Shown here in pieces: positions 16,631 to 25,313 of a stretch of 64,000 nt of DNA. How positions within the stretch are numbered: the first letter of the stretch is position 1; each line of letters opens with the position of its first letter. The DNA comes from Legionellaceae bacterium (GTDB lineage: Bacteria > Pseudomonadota > Gammaproteobacteria > Legionellales > Legionellaceae), in NCBI GenBank assembly GCA_030696305.1, contig JAUYSP010000041.1, positions 26,427 to 90,426 on the forward strand, written 5' to 3'. Both the position numbers and the translations under genes were made by a program. The notes under the pieces are model-generated. The model made no database searches. It was not told the origin of the DNA and was given only the letters and a program-made list of their open reading frames with translations.

Positions 16631-17491
16631 TCAATAAGTGTCAATCTCACCTAATGCTTGGCCAAAACGAATAACATCACCGGCATGAATATTAGCGTTC
16701 CATTGCATCTGTGCATCATTACTGAATAGTAGTATTACCGTTGAACCCAGTTTGAAATAACCCATTTCTTGAGCTTTTTGTAGCGCAGTAAACGGATTAT
16801 CAGTGGATGAATAAACAACGCGGCTTAACTTTCGCGAGCGGCGAATATCCCCATGCCAAGCTGTTCCTATGTTTCCTACTATGGCCGCACCTACTAATAC
16901 CATGGCCATTTGACCAATTTTTGTCTCGAATAATACGACCAATCGTTCGTTTTGAGCAAACAATTGAGGAATAACACGCGCTGTTGTTGGTTGAACTGAA
17001 AAGAGTTTGCCAGGTACATATGTCATTTCTTGTAATACCGCGTCCATGGGCATATGTATCCGATGGTAATCTTTGGGTGCCAAGTACAATGTGGCAAAAT
17101 GTCCATTAGAGAATTGTTCTGTTATTGTTTGGTCGCAAGCCAATAATTCTTGAACTGAATAATATCGTCCCTTTGCCTGTAATAATTGACCGTCAATAAT
17201 GGTTCCGATTTCACTCACTCGACCATCGACTGGAGAAACAATATCAGCTGCAGCCACTGGTCTGCATTCAGGCTTTAAATGACGAATAAAAAAATCGTTA
17301 AAACAGGCATAATCTTCGATATTTTCTTTTTGGGCTTCCTGCATATTAACGCCATATTTTTGAATAAACCGTCTAATCAGTCGATTTTTAAGCAGACGAA
17401 TTTTCCTGTTGGCCATAAAACCGGCATATAGCGTTAATGCATATTTGGGGATAATAAATTGGGGGACCGTTTTGATATAGTCAATAATCAT
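16631..17491 (-). CDS. psd: Phosphatidylserine decarboxylase proenzyme
   Basis: Makes phosphatidylethanolamine at the inner membrane. The proenzyme (286 aa) self-cleaves at LGST (residues 248-251), turning S250 into the pyruvoyl cofactor. D89 in SPVDGR, H143/H146 in DYHRIHMP and S250 supply the self-cleavage triad seen in E. coli Psd. It follows the VTT-domain membrane protein gene on the same strand with a 75-nt gap. Confidence 0.95.
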   Translation of the reverse strand: MIIDYIKTVPQFIIPKYALTLYAGFMANRKIRLLKNRLIRRFIQKYGVNMQEAQKENIEDYACFNDFFIRHLKPECRPVAAADIVSPVDGRVSEIGTIIDGQLLQAKGRYYSVQELLACDQTITEQFSNGHFATLYLAPKDYHRIHMPMDAVLQEMTYVPGKLFSVQPTTARVIPQLFAQNERLVVLFETKIGQMAMVLVGAAIVGNIGTAWHGDIRRSRKLSRVVYSSTDNPFTALQKAQEMGYFKLGSTVILLFSNDAQMQWNANIHAGDVIRFGQALGEIDTY

Positions 17492-17566
17492 AAAATCATT
17501 AATAAATAAAAGAGGGTAATAATACTGCTAAAAACATCTTTTGGCGAGTTGTTGGCTCTGAATGTC

Positions 17567-18088
17567 CTAATGGCTGTAATAAAATCCCAAATAAGTAACG
17601 ACTATTTTATACGGGATCAAAAAAACAAACGTTGCTACGATATAATGAGTAATCTTAATACGAGTAAGACCAAATCCATAATTGACGGCACTAAATGGCA
17701 TCGGAGCAAGACGAAATACCATCACAGCCTTCCAACCATGTCGGTCAATTCGTTCAATTAAGTGGTGAATGTGAGTTCTTTTTGTTGAAGATATCCAGTT
17801 GAGCCCCCAATAGCGGCTAATACAGAAACCCCAGGTTGCGCCAATGGTCGCACTTAACAAACTCAAACAGGCTCCCCAAACTGGCCCAAACAACAGCCCA
17901 CCTGTGAGAACTAATGGCATGGTCGGAATAAAGAGTAACGTACTGATACAATATAAAAGCATAAAAGCAAGTGGTGCAGCTGGGCCTAACGTATGGACCC
18001 ATGCGATAAAACACGCCATATTACGATGGAATAATACAGAGCAAATAACAAACAAAATGACAGATAAAAAGATATATAATTTTTTCAT
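17567..18088 (-). CDS. TVP38/TMEM64 (VTT/DedA-like) membrane protein
   Basis: Polytopic protein of 173 aa of the VTT (SNARE-associated Golgi) superfamily. It has the PTMPLVLTGGLLFGPVWGA re-entrant segment and the RLAPMPFSAVNYGFGLTRI motif typical of TVP38/TMEM64 proteins, a superfamily that includes lipid scramblases and flippases. It sits just upstream of psd, so a role in phospholipid trafficking is a reasonable inference, but its substrate is unknown. Confidence 0.82.
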   Translation of the reverse strand: MKKLYIFLSVILFVICSVLFHRNMACFIAWVHTLGPAAPLAFMLLYCISTLLFIPTMPLVLTGGLLFGPVWGACLSLLSATIGATWGFCISRYWGLNWISSTKRTHIHHLIERIDRHGWKAVMVFRLAPMPFSAVNYGFGLTRIKITHYIVATFVFLIPYKIVVTYLGFYYSH

Positions 18089-18094
18089 AACATG

Positions 18095-18181
18095 TAGGGT
18101 CTGTTGAGATTCATATTTCTACGTCCCGCGGACAAGCCGCGGGACGTAGGCCTTGTGGAAATGAATTGTCAACACACCCTA
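18095..18181. repeat. Palindromic mobile element, short copy
   Basis: An 87-bp inverted-repeat element with ends TAGGGTCTGTTGA and TCAACACACCCTA. A perfect 11-bp inner hairpin (ACGTCCCGCGG, loop ACAAG) spans 18121-18147. It shares both ends and inner arms with the longer copy inside the OTU-like gene (20201-20364). It sits between the wzt-like stop, 2 nt away, and the VTT gene start, so it may also act as a transcription-ending hairpin. Confidence 0.9.
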
Positions 18182-18183
18182 GT

Positions 18184-18927
18184 TTATGCAATTACTTCTT
18201 GCTTATGTCGCAGCTCTTCAGAGTAAGTATCAACTAGTTCCTGATTGCCCTCCACTTTAATCGAGCCGTTTTCAAGCCAAATAAAGCGATTACAAATGCC
18301 ACGAAGTGCGCCAACATCATGAGCGACAATCAATAACGTGGTTCCTTGTTTTTGAAACTCACGAATACGCGCAAAACTTTTTCCTTGAAAATAGGTATCA
18401 CCGACAGAAAGCGCTTCATCAATAATTAAAACATCTGGCCGCTTAGCTGTTGCCACAGCAAAAGCTAAACGAACACTCATCCCACTTGAATAAATACGAA
18501 TAGGTTGATCTAAATAATCGCCAACTTCTGCAAAAGCCACAATTTCTGGCATCAACTGATTCAACTCGGCAAGCTTTAACCCCATGAGTTGGCCAGCCAT
18601 TAATACATTTTGGCGGCCAGTAAAATCAGGATGAAATCCCATTCCCAATTCAAGAATTGCTGCCAAGCTCCCATTTATTTCAATTGATCCTTTGGTGGGC
18701 TTGCTAGTTCCGGTAATCATTTTTAAAAGCGTACTTTTCCCAGCGCCATTCATCCCTAAAAAACCAATCGCTTCGCCTGCTTTGGCTTCAAAGTGCACAT
18801 CAGATAGTATCCATTTTAACGCGTGTCGTGGCTTATAAAAGGGGGTGACCCATTCAAATAACCTGGCCCATCGATTAGGATAATGTTTATAGGCTTTACT
18901 GACACTGTTTACTTTTATTAGGCTCAT
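18184..18927 (-). CDS. Polysaccharide ABC exporter ATP-binding protein (Wzt/KpsT-like)
   Basis: ATPase of an ABC-2 glycan exporter (247 aa). The Walker A GMNGAGKST is at 58-66, the signature YSSGM at 146-150 and Walker B VLIIDEAL at 166-173. The SSGM signature and the LELGMGFHPDFTGRQN segment are typical of the O-antigen, teichoic acid and capsule exporter ATPases. It lacks the C-terminal carbohydrate-recognition domain of some Wzt proteins, so export probably does not need a capped glycan end. Its start overlaps the permease stop by 1 nt (TAATG). Confidence 0.9.
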   Translation of the reverse strand: MSLIKVNSVSKAYKHYPNRWARLFEWVTPFYKPRHALKWILSDVHFEAKAGEAIGFLGMNGAGKSTLLKMITGTSKPTKGSIEINGSLAAILELGMGFHPDFTGRQNVLMAGQLMGLKLAELNQLMPEIVAFAEVGDYLDQPIRIYSSGMSVRLAFAVATAKRPDVLIIDEALSVGDTYFQGKSFARIREFQKQGTTLLIVAHDVGALRGICNRFIWLENGSIKVEGNQELVDTYSEELRHKQEVIA

Positions 18928-19709
18928 TATAACTCATCTACCATTTCATCGCTGCGTTTACGAAATGTTCGTAAAGCCAATGTACAACATAATACGGCCA
19001 TCGTAATGGGAAACATCAGCGAGGACCAATTAGGCCAGCAATGAGAGACAAAAACATCATGATACGCATTCATAATAGGGTACATAGGATTAAATTTTAA
19101 AATGGATTGAATTTGATCCGGCAAAATACTGACCGAATAAACAATCGGCGTCATCCAAAACCAAAACTGCAGTACCACCATAAAAAACTGCCCTACATCG
19201 CGAAAAAAAACATTTAAAATCCCTAGTAATAAGCCAAAACCCATCGCAAAAGCGATTTGCACGGCTAATATAATAGGTAATGCTAAGTAGACCCAGCCTG
19301 GAAAATTGCCGCTTATCCACAAAAACAGAGTAAACAATCCTAATACAATCAAAAAATTTGAAACTGAGCCCAAGACGACAATAAAGGGTAGGCATAATCG
19401 GGGAAAGCTTAATTTTTTAATGATTGTTGCATTATCTAAGAAAACATTGATACAACGGTTAATAATTTCAGCAAAAAATAGCCATGTAATGATGCCAGAG
19501 CATAGGTAGATACTATACGAAAGCGTATTGTTTACGCCGGGTAATCGGCCGTGCATGATTTTTGAAAAAACCACTGTATAGATAAAAATCATACTGATAG
19601 GGTGAATAATCGTCCAAAAAACGCCTAGCAGTGAATTTTGATATTTTAACCTAAACTCGCGACTTACACTTGCTAAAATAAATCCTCGATAGGACCAAAC
19701 TGATTTCAT
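18927..19709 (-). CDS. Polysaccharide ABC exporter permease (Wzm/KpsM-like)
   Basis: ABC-2 type membrane subunit (260 aa) with six predicted helices. Family features are the N-terminal REFRLKYQNSLLGVFWTIIHP, which matches the conserved RY.sSlLG.lW.ll.P pattern, and MTPIVYSVSILP. It pairs with the ATPase encoded immediately downstream (1-nt overlap) to move lipid-linked O-antigen or capsule across the inner membrane. The putative sugar genes lie 4-9 kb away at 24147-28560. Confidence 0.9.
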   Translation of the reverse strand: MKSVWSYRGFILASVSREFRLKYQNSLLGVFWTIIHPISMIFIYTVVFSKIMHGRLPGVNNTLSYSIYLCSGIITWLFFAEIINRCINVFLDNATIIKKLSFPRLCLPFIVVLGSVSNFLIVLGLFTLFLWISGNFPGWVYLALPIILAVQIAFAMGFGLLLGILNVFFRDVGQFFMVVLQFWFWMTPIVYSVSILPDQIQSILKFNPMYPIMNAYHDVFVSHCWPNWSSLMFPITMAVLCCTLALRTFRKRSDEMVDEL

Positions 19710-19786
19710 TATTTTCTCACTTTACATTCGAGAGCAAGAATAATCTTTGGCAAAATAATTTGCAACAATTAATCGATAACTTAAAT

Positions 19787-21040
19787 TTAGCTACCCAATT
19801 GAGGTTGTATTAATTGCCTAGTTTCTTCTATGATTTTTGAAGCTTCCGTGGGAATAGGAAATAGCGAATAACGACCAATTGCTAGCCACTTAACGCCTCC
19901 TAACAGAGCGCCTATAACAGTTAATGTTTGTAAAAAATCTCTAAGAGCTTGTTTGTAATCATAATATTCATTTGCCCATTGTTGGGCGTTATCTAGTAAT
20001 TTTATGCAATCTGTTTGGAATGCATGAAATTCTTTTGTCTGGGTAACTTCATCGTCGGTAAAAAAACTTGTAATTTTTTCTGAGAGATCTTGAACTAGTT
20101 TTTTATGTTCATTTATATACTTAAAGCCTTGAGCTTCGAGTCGAATACCTATCTCAGCAATTAAGAAAATTTGCTGAAAAAGTTTGCTTTCGTTTTCAAT
20201 TAGGGTGTGTTGATAATTCAGATTTTGACGTCCCGTGACTTGTCTGGGGGAGCCAGTTCGATGTATTGCTGTGCGATGGCGTTGTGTATTAAGCAATATC
20301 GGTGGGTCCAACAGACAAGCCGCGGGACGTAGGTCTTTTGTAAATAAATTGTCAACTGACTCTAGTTGTTTGTTTTTTATTTCTTCAGGTCGTTGTACTT
20401 GATCGACATACGGTTTTTCACATTTGTCTAGTTTATTTTGCTCAACTAAAACTAGCTGACGCATAATTTGCGCAAAACCATTGTATAGACAATTACCATC
20501 TGGAAGCGTACTCCAATAATTTCCTTTTTCTACAAAAAAGTGCTCATCAAGGAGATGATATAAATGAATAATCGCTGCGTCTTCTTCAGGAGCAGAATAT
20601 ATTGGTTGGGGTGGATAAATTGGCCTACTCTGCATATCTACCCGAGTAGTCAGCACTGTTACGCCTAGTATCTCGGCTAAAGCCAGAATGTCACGCTCCT
20701 GCGCATAGACACCGTCTTCACTTTGCTCGTTTAGATAAGTATCCAAATCAGGTGCATCCCCCGGCTCTTCTATATCCCCTAAAAAAGCTGAGTACTGGCT
20801 TCTTATTGTTTCAATAATATCGGTCTTGCCCTCTCTTAGATGCTTTATTGCCAGTGCGCGAAGGAAAGGGGCTAAAATAAGTTGTAGATCGTCTTTTTCT
20901 TTTACTACATCAAAAAGATGAGCATAGGCTTCCTCAAAACTTTCTGCGACATAGCCTTTTTCATTCAAAGCTTCAATCAGTTGTCGTTGAGAAGTCTCAT
21001 CTGAAAATATAATTTCTTTAAATTTTTGGAATAAGGTCAT
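19787..21040 (-). CDS. OTU-like cysteine protease candidate with permuted motif order and translated palindromic element
   Basis: A 417-aa protein. Residues about 35-170 resemble the second half of an OTU deubiquitinase domain: a helix with LAPFLRALA, then ERDILALAEILGVTVLTT, then IIHLYHLLDEHFFVE with candidate catalytic His at 167. Only after this comes the Cys loop, PDGNCLYNGFAQ, with C184. In classical OTUs the Cys loop comes first, so the order here is permuted. Residues 226-280 are encoded by a palindromic mobile element (20201-20364) read in frame. The C-terminal part is helical with a hydrophobic stretch (about 367-395). There is no signal peptide. An effector-type deubiquitinase acting in a eukaryotic host is plausible but unproven. 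Confidence 0.62.
   Translation of the reverse strand: MTLFQKFKEIIFSDETSQRQLIEALNEKGYVAESFEEAYAHLFDVVKEKDDLQLILAPFLRALAIKHLREGKTDIIETIRSQYSAFLGDIEEPGDAPDLDTYLNEQSEDGVYAQERDILALAEILGVTVLTTRVDMQSRPIYPPQPIYSAPEEDAAIIHLYHLLDEHFFVEKGNYWSTLPDGNCLYNGFAQIMRQLVLVEQNKLDKCEKPYVDQVQRPEEIKNKQLESVDNLFTKDLRPAACLLDPPILLNTQRHRTAIHRTGSPRQVTGRQNLNYQHTLIENESKLFQQIFLIAEIGIRLEAQGFKYINEHKKLVQDLSEKITSFFTDDEVTQTKEFHAFQTDCIKLLDNAQQWANEYYDYKQALRDFLQTLTVIGALLGGVKWLAIGRYSLFPIPTEASKIIEETRQLIQPQLGS
20201..20364. repeat. Palindromic mobile element inserted in frame in a coding gene
   Basis: A 164-bp element with ends TAGGGTGTGTTGATAATTCA on the left and GTCAACTGACTCTA on the right. The large imperfect inner palindrome begins ACGTCCCG (20228) and ends CGGGACGT (20330). 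The same ends and inner arms occur in the 87-bp copy at 18095-18181. On the minus strand it stays open and encodes residues 226-280 of the OTU-like protein, resembling the Rickettsia palindromic elements that are kept inside genes. Confidence 0.88.
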
Positions 21041-21245
21041 GTTTTATTATTGTTCACATAATAAATTCTATCTCATCATATCATTTATGCTAAAAATATT
21101 CAATATGACCTATATTTGTCAGGTCATGTAGGCATGATACCCCACCAATTATTGTGCTTTAAAACACCGTTCTGTTTTTATTGTAAAAATGTACATAATA
21201 TTTATGTGCTATAATTGAACTTATAGATAATACTTGGATCAATTT

Positions 21246-22856
21246 ATGTTTGATGTTATCATTATAGGTTGCGGATTTTCTGGCGTTTTTGCAGCGCTTA
21301 AGTTGCCTACGAATTTGAATATCTTATTAATTGAGCAAGGAGCTGAGATTTTACCTATTACAAGTTCGAGCTACAATCAATGCTACAAATTACATACGGG
21401 CTTGCATTATGCAAAAGATATTGAGACGGCAGAAATATGTCTTAGACATGCTATAGAATTTGCAAAAGAATATCCTCAGTTTATTGCCGGGAACCATGAT
21501 CCATGGAGCCCTTGGAGAAGAGGGCGTCATTATTTTATGTCGACTTCGTCCATATCACGAGAAGACGCGGAACGAATTACTACGCATTTACAAAGAATAT
21601 ATTCGGATTTACCGAAGGAGGATCAAGTTTTTGGGGACCCAGAGCACTTCATGAAATTTATTGATCCAATCCATTATCCTCATATTGAGGCAAGCATTCC
21701 CGTATTCAATAAAGATGAGGAGATAATCCAGACATCCGTATTATTCGGAGTTGAAACCGGCGAATCACAAATCGATATAGATCCTTTGAAAGCGCATCTA
21801 AAAGAGCAAATCTCTAAACGAGAAAATATCACTTTTCTTCCTAATACATCGGTTACCAATATTGCATATCATCCTACTCAATTTGGGTATATTGTATCAT
21901 CCGTTAATCGTGATAATCACGCCATTAATTTTGAAACAGTATCAATAATCAATTGCGCATGGGATAACATAGAAAAGCTTGATCGCAAAATTGGGTTTGA
22001 TATTCTCGATGAAAATCGAGTAATCAGAGTCAAGGCCAGTACACTCGTTCAGTTACCTCAAGAATTACAAAATATGAATACGTGTATATTTTCTTCAGGC
22101 CCCTTTTGTTCAATTACAGTTTTACCTGGGAGCAAAGCTATTTTAACCAGTGAACACTCAACTAACCTAGCTTTTTTCAATGCGGGCTTAGATTCCCCTC
22201 CAGAAGAAATACAAAAACTACTTGATACTATGAATCTCCACCACCCCGCAGGCCTCGCTTTGGCTCAACAAATAAGACAAGAATGCGCGGCTTATTTAAC
22301 CAACGATTTGAAAAATTTACTCAATGACGCCCCCATTCTTGAATTACGATTTGGATTTGTAAAAATAATTGAAAATAATCAACAATACACAAGCCAATCA
22401 ATCTATGAAGATGACAGCGCTATTCACGCGCGAAAAAATACAGGAATTGAAGTCAGGGATTTAGGATACATTTCAAATTCAGGCATGAAAATGACCTATA
22501 CTTTAGGAAATGCTGTTAATATTGAACCTATATTAACAGAGCATTTAAAAATAATGACGTTAGCAGAAAAGATCAAAACAGAATCTCCTTTAAATCAGAT
22601 TCACAAGGATCTATTTTTAACCATTTACCGAAATAGTTTAAAAGAAATTTTGACATCAAACAAAATGAAAGAAAATTACGAAGAATGCATAAAAAAAATC
22701 TCATTAGAACTTTTAACCCATTTTGGCATAAAATCACAGTCTGTCGAGCTAATTCCTCGGTTTAATTTCTTTAAAGAAGAAAATGCTAGTCTCGGTTCTA
22801 GAAAACATAAACTAGACGATGCCTCACCAGTTTCTTCAAAAACGAAAAAAACTTAG
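21246..22856 (+). CDS. FAD-dependent oxidoreductase
   Basis: About 536 aa from the ATG giving MFDVIIIGCGFSG; a TTG 12 nt upstream is also possible and neither has a strong ribosome site. The Rossmann FAD motif GCGFSG is at the extreme N-terminus, followed by the acidic strand end LLIEQG. The segment CYKLHTGLHYAKD recalls the D-amino-acid-oxidase/glycine-oxidase (DAO) fold group, but no substrate is evident. The last 20 residues are basic and Ser-rich (RKHK...KTKK), unlike the rest. It is followed after 29 nt by a histidine kinase gene. Confidence 0.75.
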   Translation: MFDVIIIGCGFSGVFAALKLPTNLNILLIEQGAEILPITSSSYNQCYKLHTGLHYAKDIETAEICLRHAIEFAKEYPQFIAGNHDPWSPWRRGRHYFMSTSSISREDAERITTHLQRIYSDLPKEDQVFGDPEHFMKFIDPIHYPHIEASIPVFNKDEEIIQTSVLFGVETGESQIDIDPLKAHLKEQISKRENITFLPNTSVTNIAYHPTQFGYIVSSVNRDNHAINFETVSIINCAWDNIEKLDRKIGFDILDENRVIRVKASTLVQLPQELQNMNTCIFSSGPFCSITVLPGSKAILTSEHSTNLAFFNAGLDSPPEEIQKLLDTMNLHHPAGLALAQQIRQECAAYLTNDLKNLLNDAPILELRFGFVKIIENNQQYTSQSIYEDDSAIHARKNTGIEVRDLGYISNSGMKMTYTLGNAVNIEPILTEHLKIMTLAEKIKTESPLNQIHKDLFLTIYRNSLKEILTSNKMKENYEECIKKISLELLTHFGIKSQSVELIPRFNFFKEENASLGSRKHKLDDASPVSSKTKKT

Positions 22857-22885
22857 CAAAATACTATCTACAACAAGAGTAATTA

Positions 22886-24001
22886 ATGGATAACTTATTA
22901 AAAAGTTTAATTAATCATATTCCGCATGCGGTTTTTTGGAAAGATACAAATCATATTTTTCAAGGGTGCAATAAAGAATTCGCAGAACAATTTGGCTATG
23001 AAAGTCCGGATAATATTATAGGAAAATCAGATTATGATTTCTCGTTTTCACCTGACGCAATTCAAAAATATCATTTGGATGAAGAAGAGATATTAACAAC
23101 TGGAATAGCGAAGCTTAATTATGAAGAAATACAACATCAGTCAGATGGCACCATAAAAATATTATTTGTTAGTAAAGTACCTGTTTATGATGATAAAGAT
23201 CAAATCTCAGGGATTTTAGGTATCTATACAGATATTACGGAACGTAAAAATAAAGAAATTCAGTTAAAAATTGCCAAAGCGGCTGCTGAAGCGGCTAATC
23301 ATGCCAAAATTCAGTTTATTGCGAACATGAGCCATGATATTCGCACACCTTTAACCGGTATAATTGGTCTTTCTACTATCTTAGCTCAAGCAGAAGAGAA
23401 TCCGTTATTAAAGCAATATTCTCATGATATTCATGACTGTGGTAAACAGCTATTAAACATGCTGAATAGTATTTTGGATATGGCTTCAGCAGATCAGATG
23501 AATGAGCGGGATATTGTGAATGAATCATTTGAATTAAAAAAATGTATTCAGGATATTGTGGACATAGAAAAACCCACCGCTACTTTTAAAAAACTGAATT
23601 TATTGACTTATATTGATCCCGCACTTCCGATGTATCTCATCAATGATCAAACGAAAATTCATCGAATATTACTTAATTTGTTAAGTAATGCGGTTAAATT
23701 CACTTTTGATGGGTCGATTACAATTTCTGTTCAATTGATTAAACTGAGTATCGATAAAGCAATCATTCGTTTTTCTATCATTGATACCGGCATTGGTATT
23801 CCAGTGGAACTGCAACACCAGATTTTTGATCGTTTTTTTCGCGCATCCCCATCCTATAAAGGTCAATATGCAGGTCACGGCGTTGGGTTACAGATTGCCC
23901 AATCGTATGCCAATCTATTAAAAAGTGAAATAAAGTTGACTAGTCAGGAAGGTAAAGGAACAATATTTTACTTTGATCTGACTTCAATGGTCGTATTTTA
24001 A
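22886..24001 (+). CDS. PAS-domain sensor histidine kinase
   Basis: Soluble kinase of 371 aa without membrane helices. The N-terminal PAS domain covers about residues 5-118 (HAVFWKDTNHIFQGCN...). The HisKA domain has its phosphoacceptor in FIANMSHDIRTPL (H150). The HATPase domain has NAVKF, DTGIGI and GHGVGL. It lacks receiver and HPt domains, unlike its close paralog at 58738-60786, with which it shares long near-identical stretches of the dimerisation domain. No response regulator is adjacent, so its partner is elsewhere. Confidence 0.92.
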   Translation: MDNLLKSLINHIPHAVFWKDTNHIFQGCNKEFAEQFGYESPDNIIGKSDYDFSFSPDAIQKYHLDEEEILTTGIAKLNYEEIQHQSDGTIKILFVSKVPVYDDKDQISGILGIYTDITERKNKEIQLKIAKAAAEAANHAKIQFIANMSHDIRTPLTGIIGLSTILAQAEENPLLKQYSHDIHDCGKQLLNMLNSILDMASADQMNERDIVNESFELKKCIQDIVDIEKPTATFKKLNLLTYIDPALPMYLINDQTKIHRILLNLLSNAVKFTFDGSITISVQLIKLSIDKAIIRFSIIDTGIGIPVELQHQIFDRFFRASPSYKGQYAGHGVGLQIAQSYANLLKSEIKLTSQEGKGTIFYFDLTSMVVF

Positions 24002-24067
24002 TGCACCTAATCACTTCATTTAAGTGTAGGTTACTTTCTTGATTATTTTTTCTTCGATCAATTGTGG

Positions 24068-24146
24068 GTTATACGGTAATTTATTTTGTTTTATGGCCAT
24101 GCTATTATGCCTCGTGCTATCTGATCACCAATTGAGCGTTTTATCA
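24068..24146 (+). repeat. Duplicated leader, copy 1
   Basis: The segment 24068-24122 matches 27387-27441 with four differences in 55 bp. Both copies end shortly before the start codon of a glycan gene and both read open, in frame, into it (LYGNLFCFMAMLLCLV). Three of the four differences are silent in that frame. It may be a shared regulatory leader or the remnant 5' end of a duplicated gene. Confidence 0.85.
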
Positions 24147-25286
24147 ATGACTATTAAGTATCCAGTTTATAAGCCATTTCTTTCAGGTAATGAAAAAAAA
24201 TATGTAAATGAATGTTTAGATAGTAGTTGGATCTCATCTCAAGGCGAATTTATAGAACGCTTTGAAACAGGATTTGCAAACTATTTGGGCGTAAACTACG
24301 CGCGTAGTTGTTCTAACGGTACTACGGCACTCCATTTGGCATTATTAGCGCTTCAACTAAAACCTGGTGATGAAGTCATTTTACCCTCGTTGACTTATGT
24401 TGCCTCAGCAAATGCAGTAAGTTATATCGGAGCAACGCCTGTGTTCGTTGATTCCGAATCAACATTTTTTCAATTAGATCCAGATCAAGTAGAAGCTCTC
24501 ATTACGCCGCAAACTAAAGCCATTATGGCCGTCCATTTATATGGCCATGCAGTTAATATGGAAAAGCTGTTAAAAATTTGTAAGAAGCACGGGTTACATT
24601 TAATTGAAGATTGTGCTGAGGCTATCGGTACTCAATTTCAGCAACAATATGTTGGCACATTTGGCGATATTGCAACATTCAGTTTTTTTGGAAATAAGAC
24701 TATTACTACTGGTGAAGGGGGAATGGTAGTAACAAATAACCCCGAGTTAGCTGAGCGGGTGTCTCATTATAAAGGACAAGGGCTGGCGAAAAATCATCGT
24801 TATTTCCATGATGTTATTGGATACAATTATCGTATGACTAATATTTGCTGTGCAATTGGTTTAGCTCAGTTGGAAAATATAGACATTATTCTTCAAAAAA
24901 AATTGAACATAGCCAATTGGTATAAACAATTTATTGATGGTTCAAAGATGCGTTTTCATGAACAACAAGAGAATACAGTTCACTCATATTGGCTTGTTTC
25001 AATCCTGGCTAAAAATGGAGAAGAACGAGATCAGCTTATGAATTATTTATTGTTACATGGAATCGATTCACGACCTTTCTTTGTTCCTATGCATCATTTG
25101 CCTATTTATGAACAATCTATTCAACTACCAGTAGCCGAAGAACTCTCTGCTTGTGGTATTAATTTGCCAAGTTACCCTGAGCTAGAGGAAGAGGATGTGC
25201 GTTATATTTCTTTAAAAATCAACGAATGGTTAAACCTAAGAGAATATACGCAACGCCCCGATTGTCTTGTTGAAATTAGTGCTTAG
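24147..25286 (+). CDS. DegT/DnrJ/EryC1 aminotransferase, perosamine-synthase-like
   Basis: PLP-dependent sugar aminotransferase of 379 aa from the ATG giving MTIKYPVYKPFLSGNEKKYV, the usual start of GDP-perosamine synthases. The catalytic lysine is K184 in FFGNKTITTGEGG, and EDCAEAIG supplies the PLP-contacting Asp (about D155). The family aminates 4-keto-6-deoxy nucleotide sugars for O-antigen. The exact sugar is inferred by resemblance only. The frame extends upstream through the duplicated leader, but family alignment places the start here. Confidence 0.88.
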   Translation: MTIKYPVYKPFLSGNEKKYVNECLDSSWISSQGEFIERFETGFANYLGVNYARSCSNGTTALHLALLALQLKPGDEVILPSLTYVASANAVSYIGATPVFVDSESTFFQLDPDQVEALITPQTKAIMAVHLYGHAVNMEKLLKICKKHGLHLIEDCAEAIGTQFQQQYVGTFGDIATFSFFGNKTITTGEGGMVVTNNPELAERVSHYKGQGLAKNHRYFHDVIGYNYRMTNICCAIGLAQLENIDIILQKKLNIANWYKQFIDGSKMRFHEQQENTVHSYWLVSILAKNGEERDQLMNYLLLHGIDSRPFFVPMHHLPIYEQSIQLPVAEELSACGINLPSYPELEEEDVRYISLKINEWLNLREYTQRPDCLVEISA

Positions 25287-25313
25287 AACCGGGGCATATT
25301 TCGAAACAGTCTA

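Noticed and set aside
24039..24146. N-terminal extension of the aminotransferase through the duplicated leader
   Set aside because: Family alignment starts at MTIKYPVYKP and the same leader precedes an unrelated gene, so it is unlikely to be part of either mature protein.
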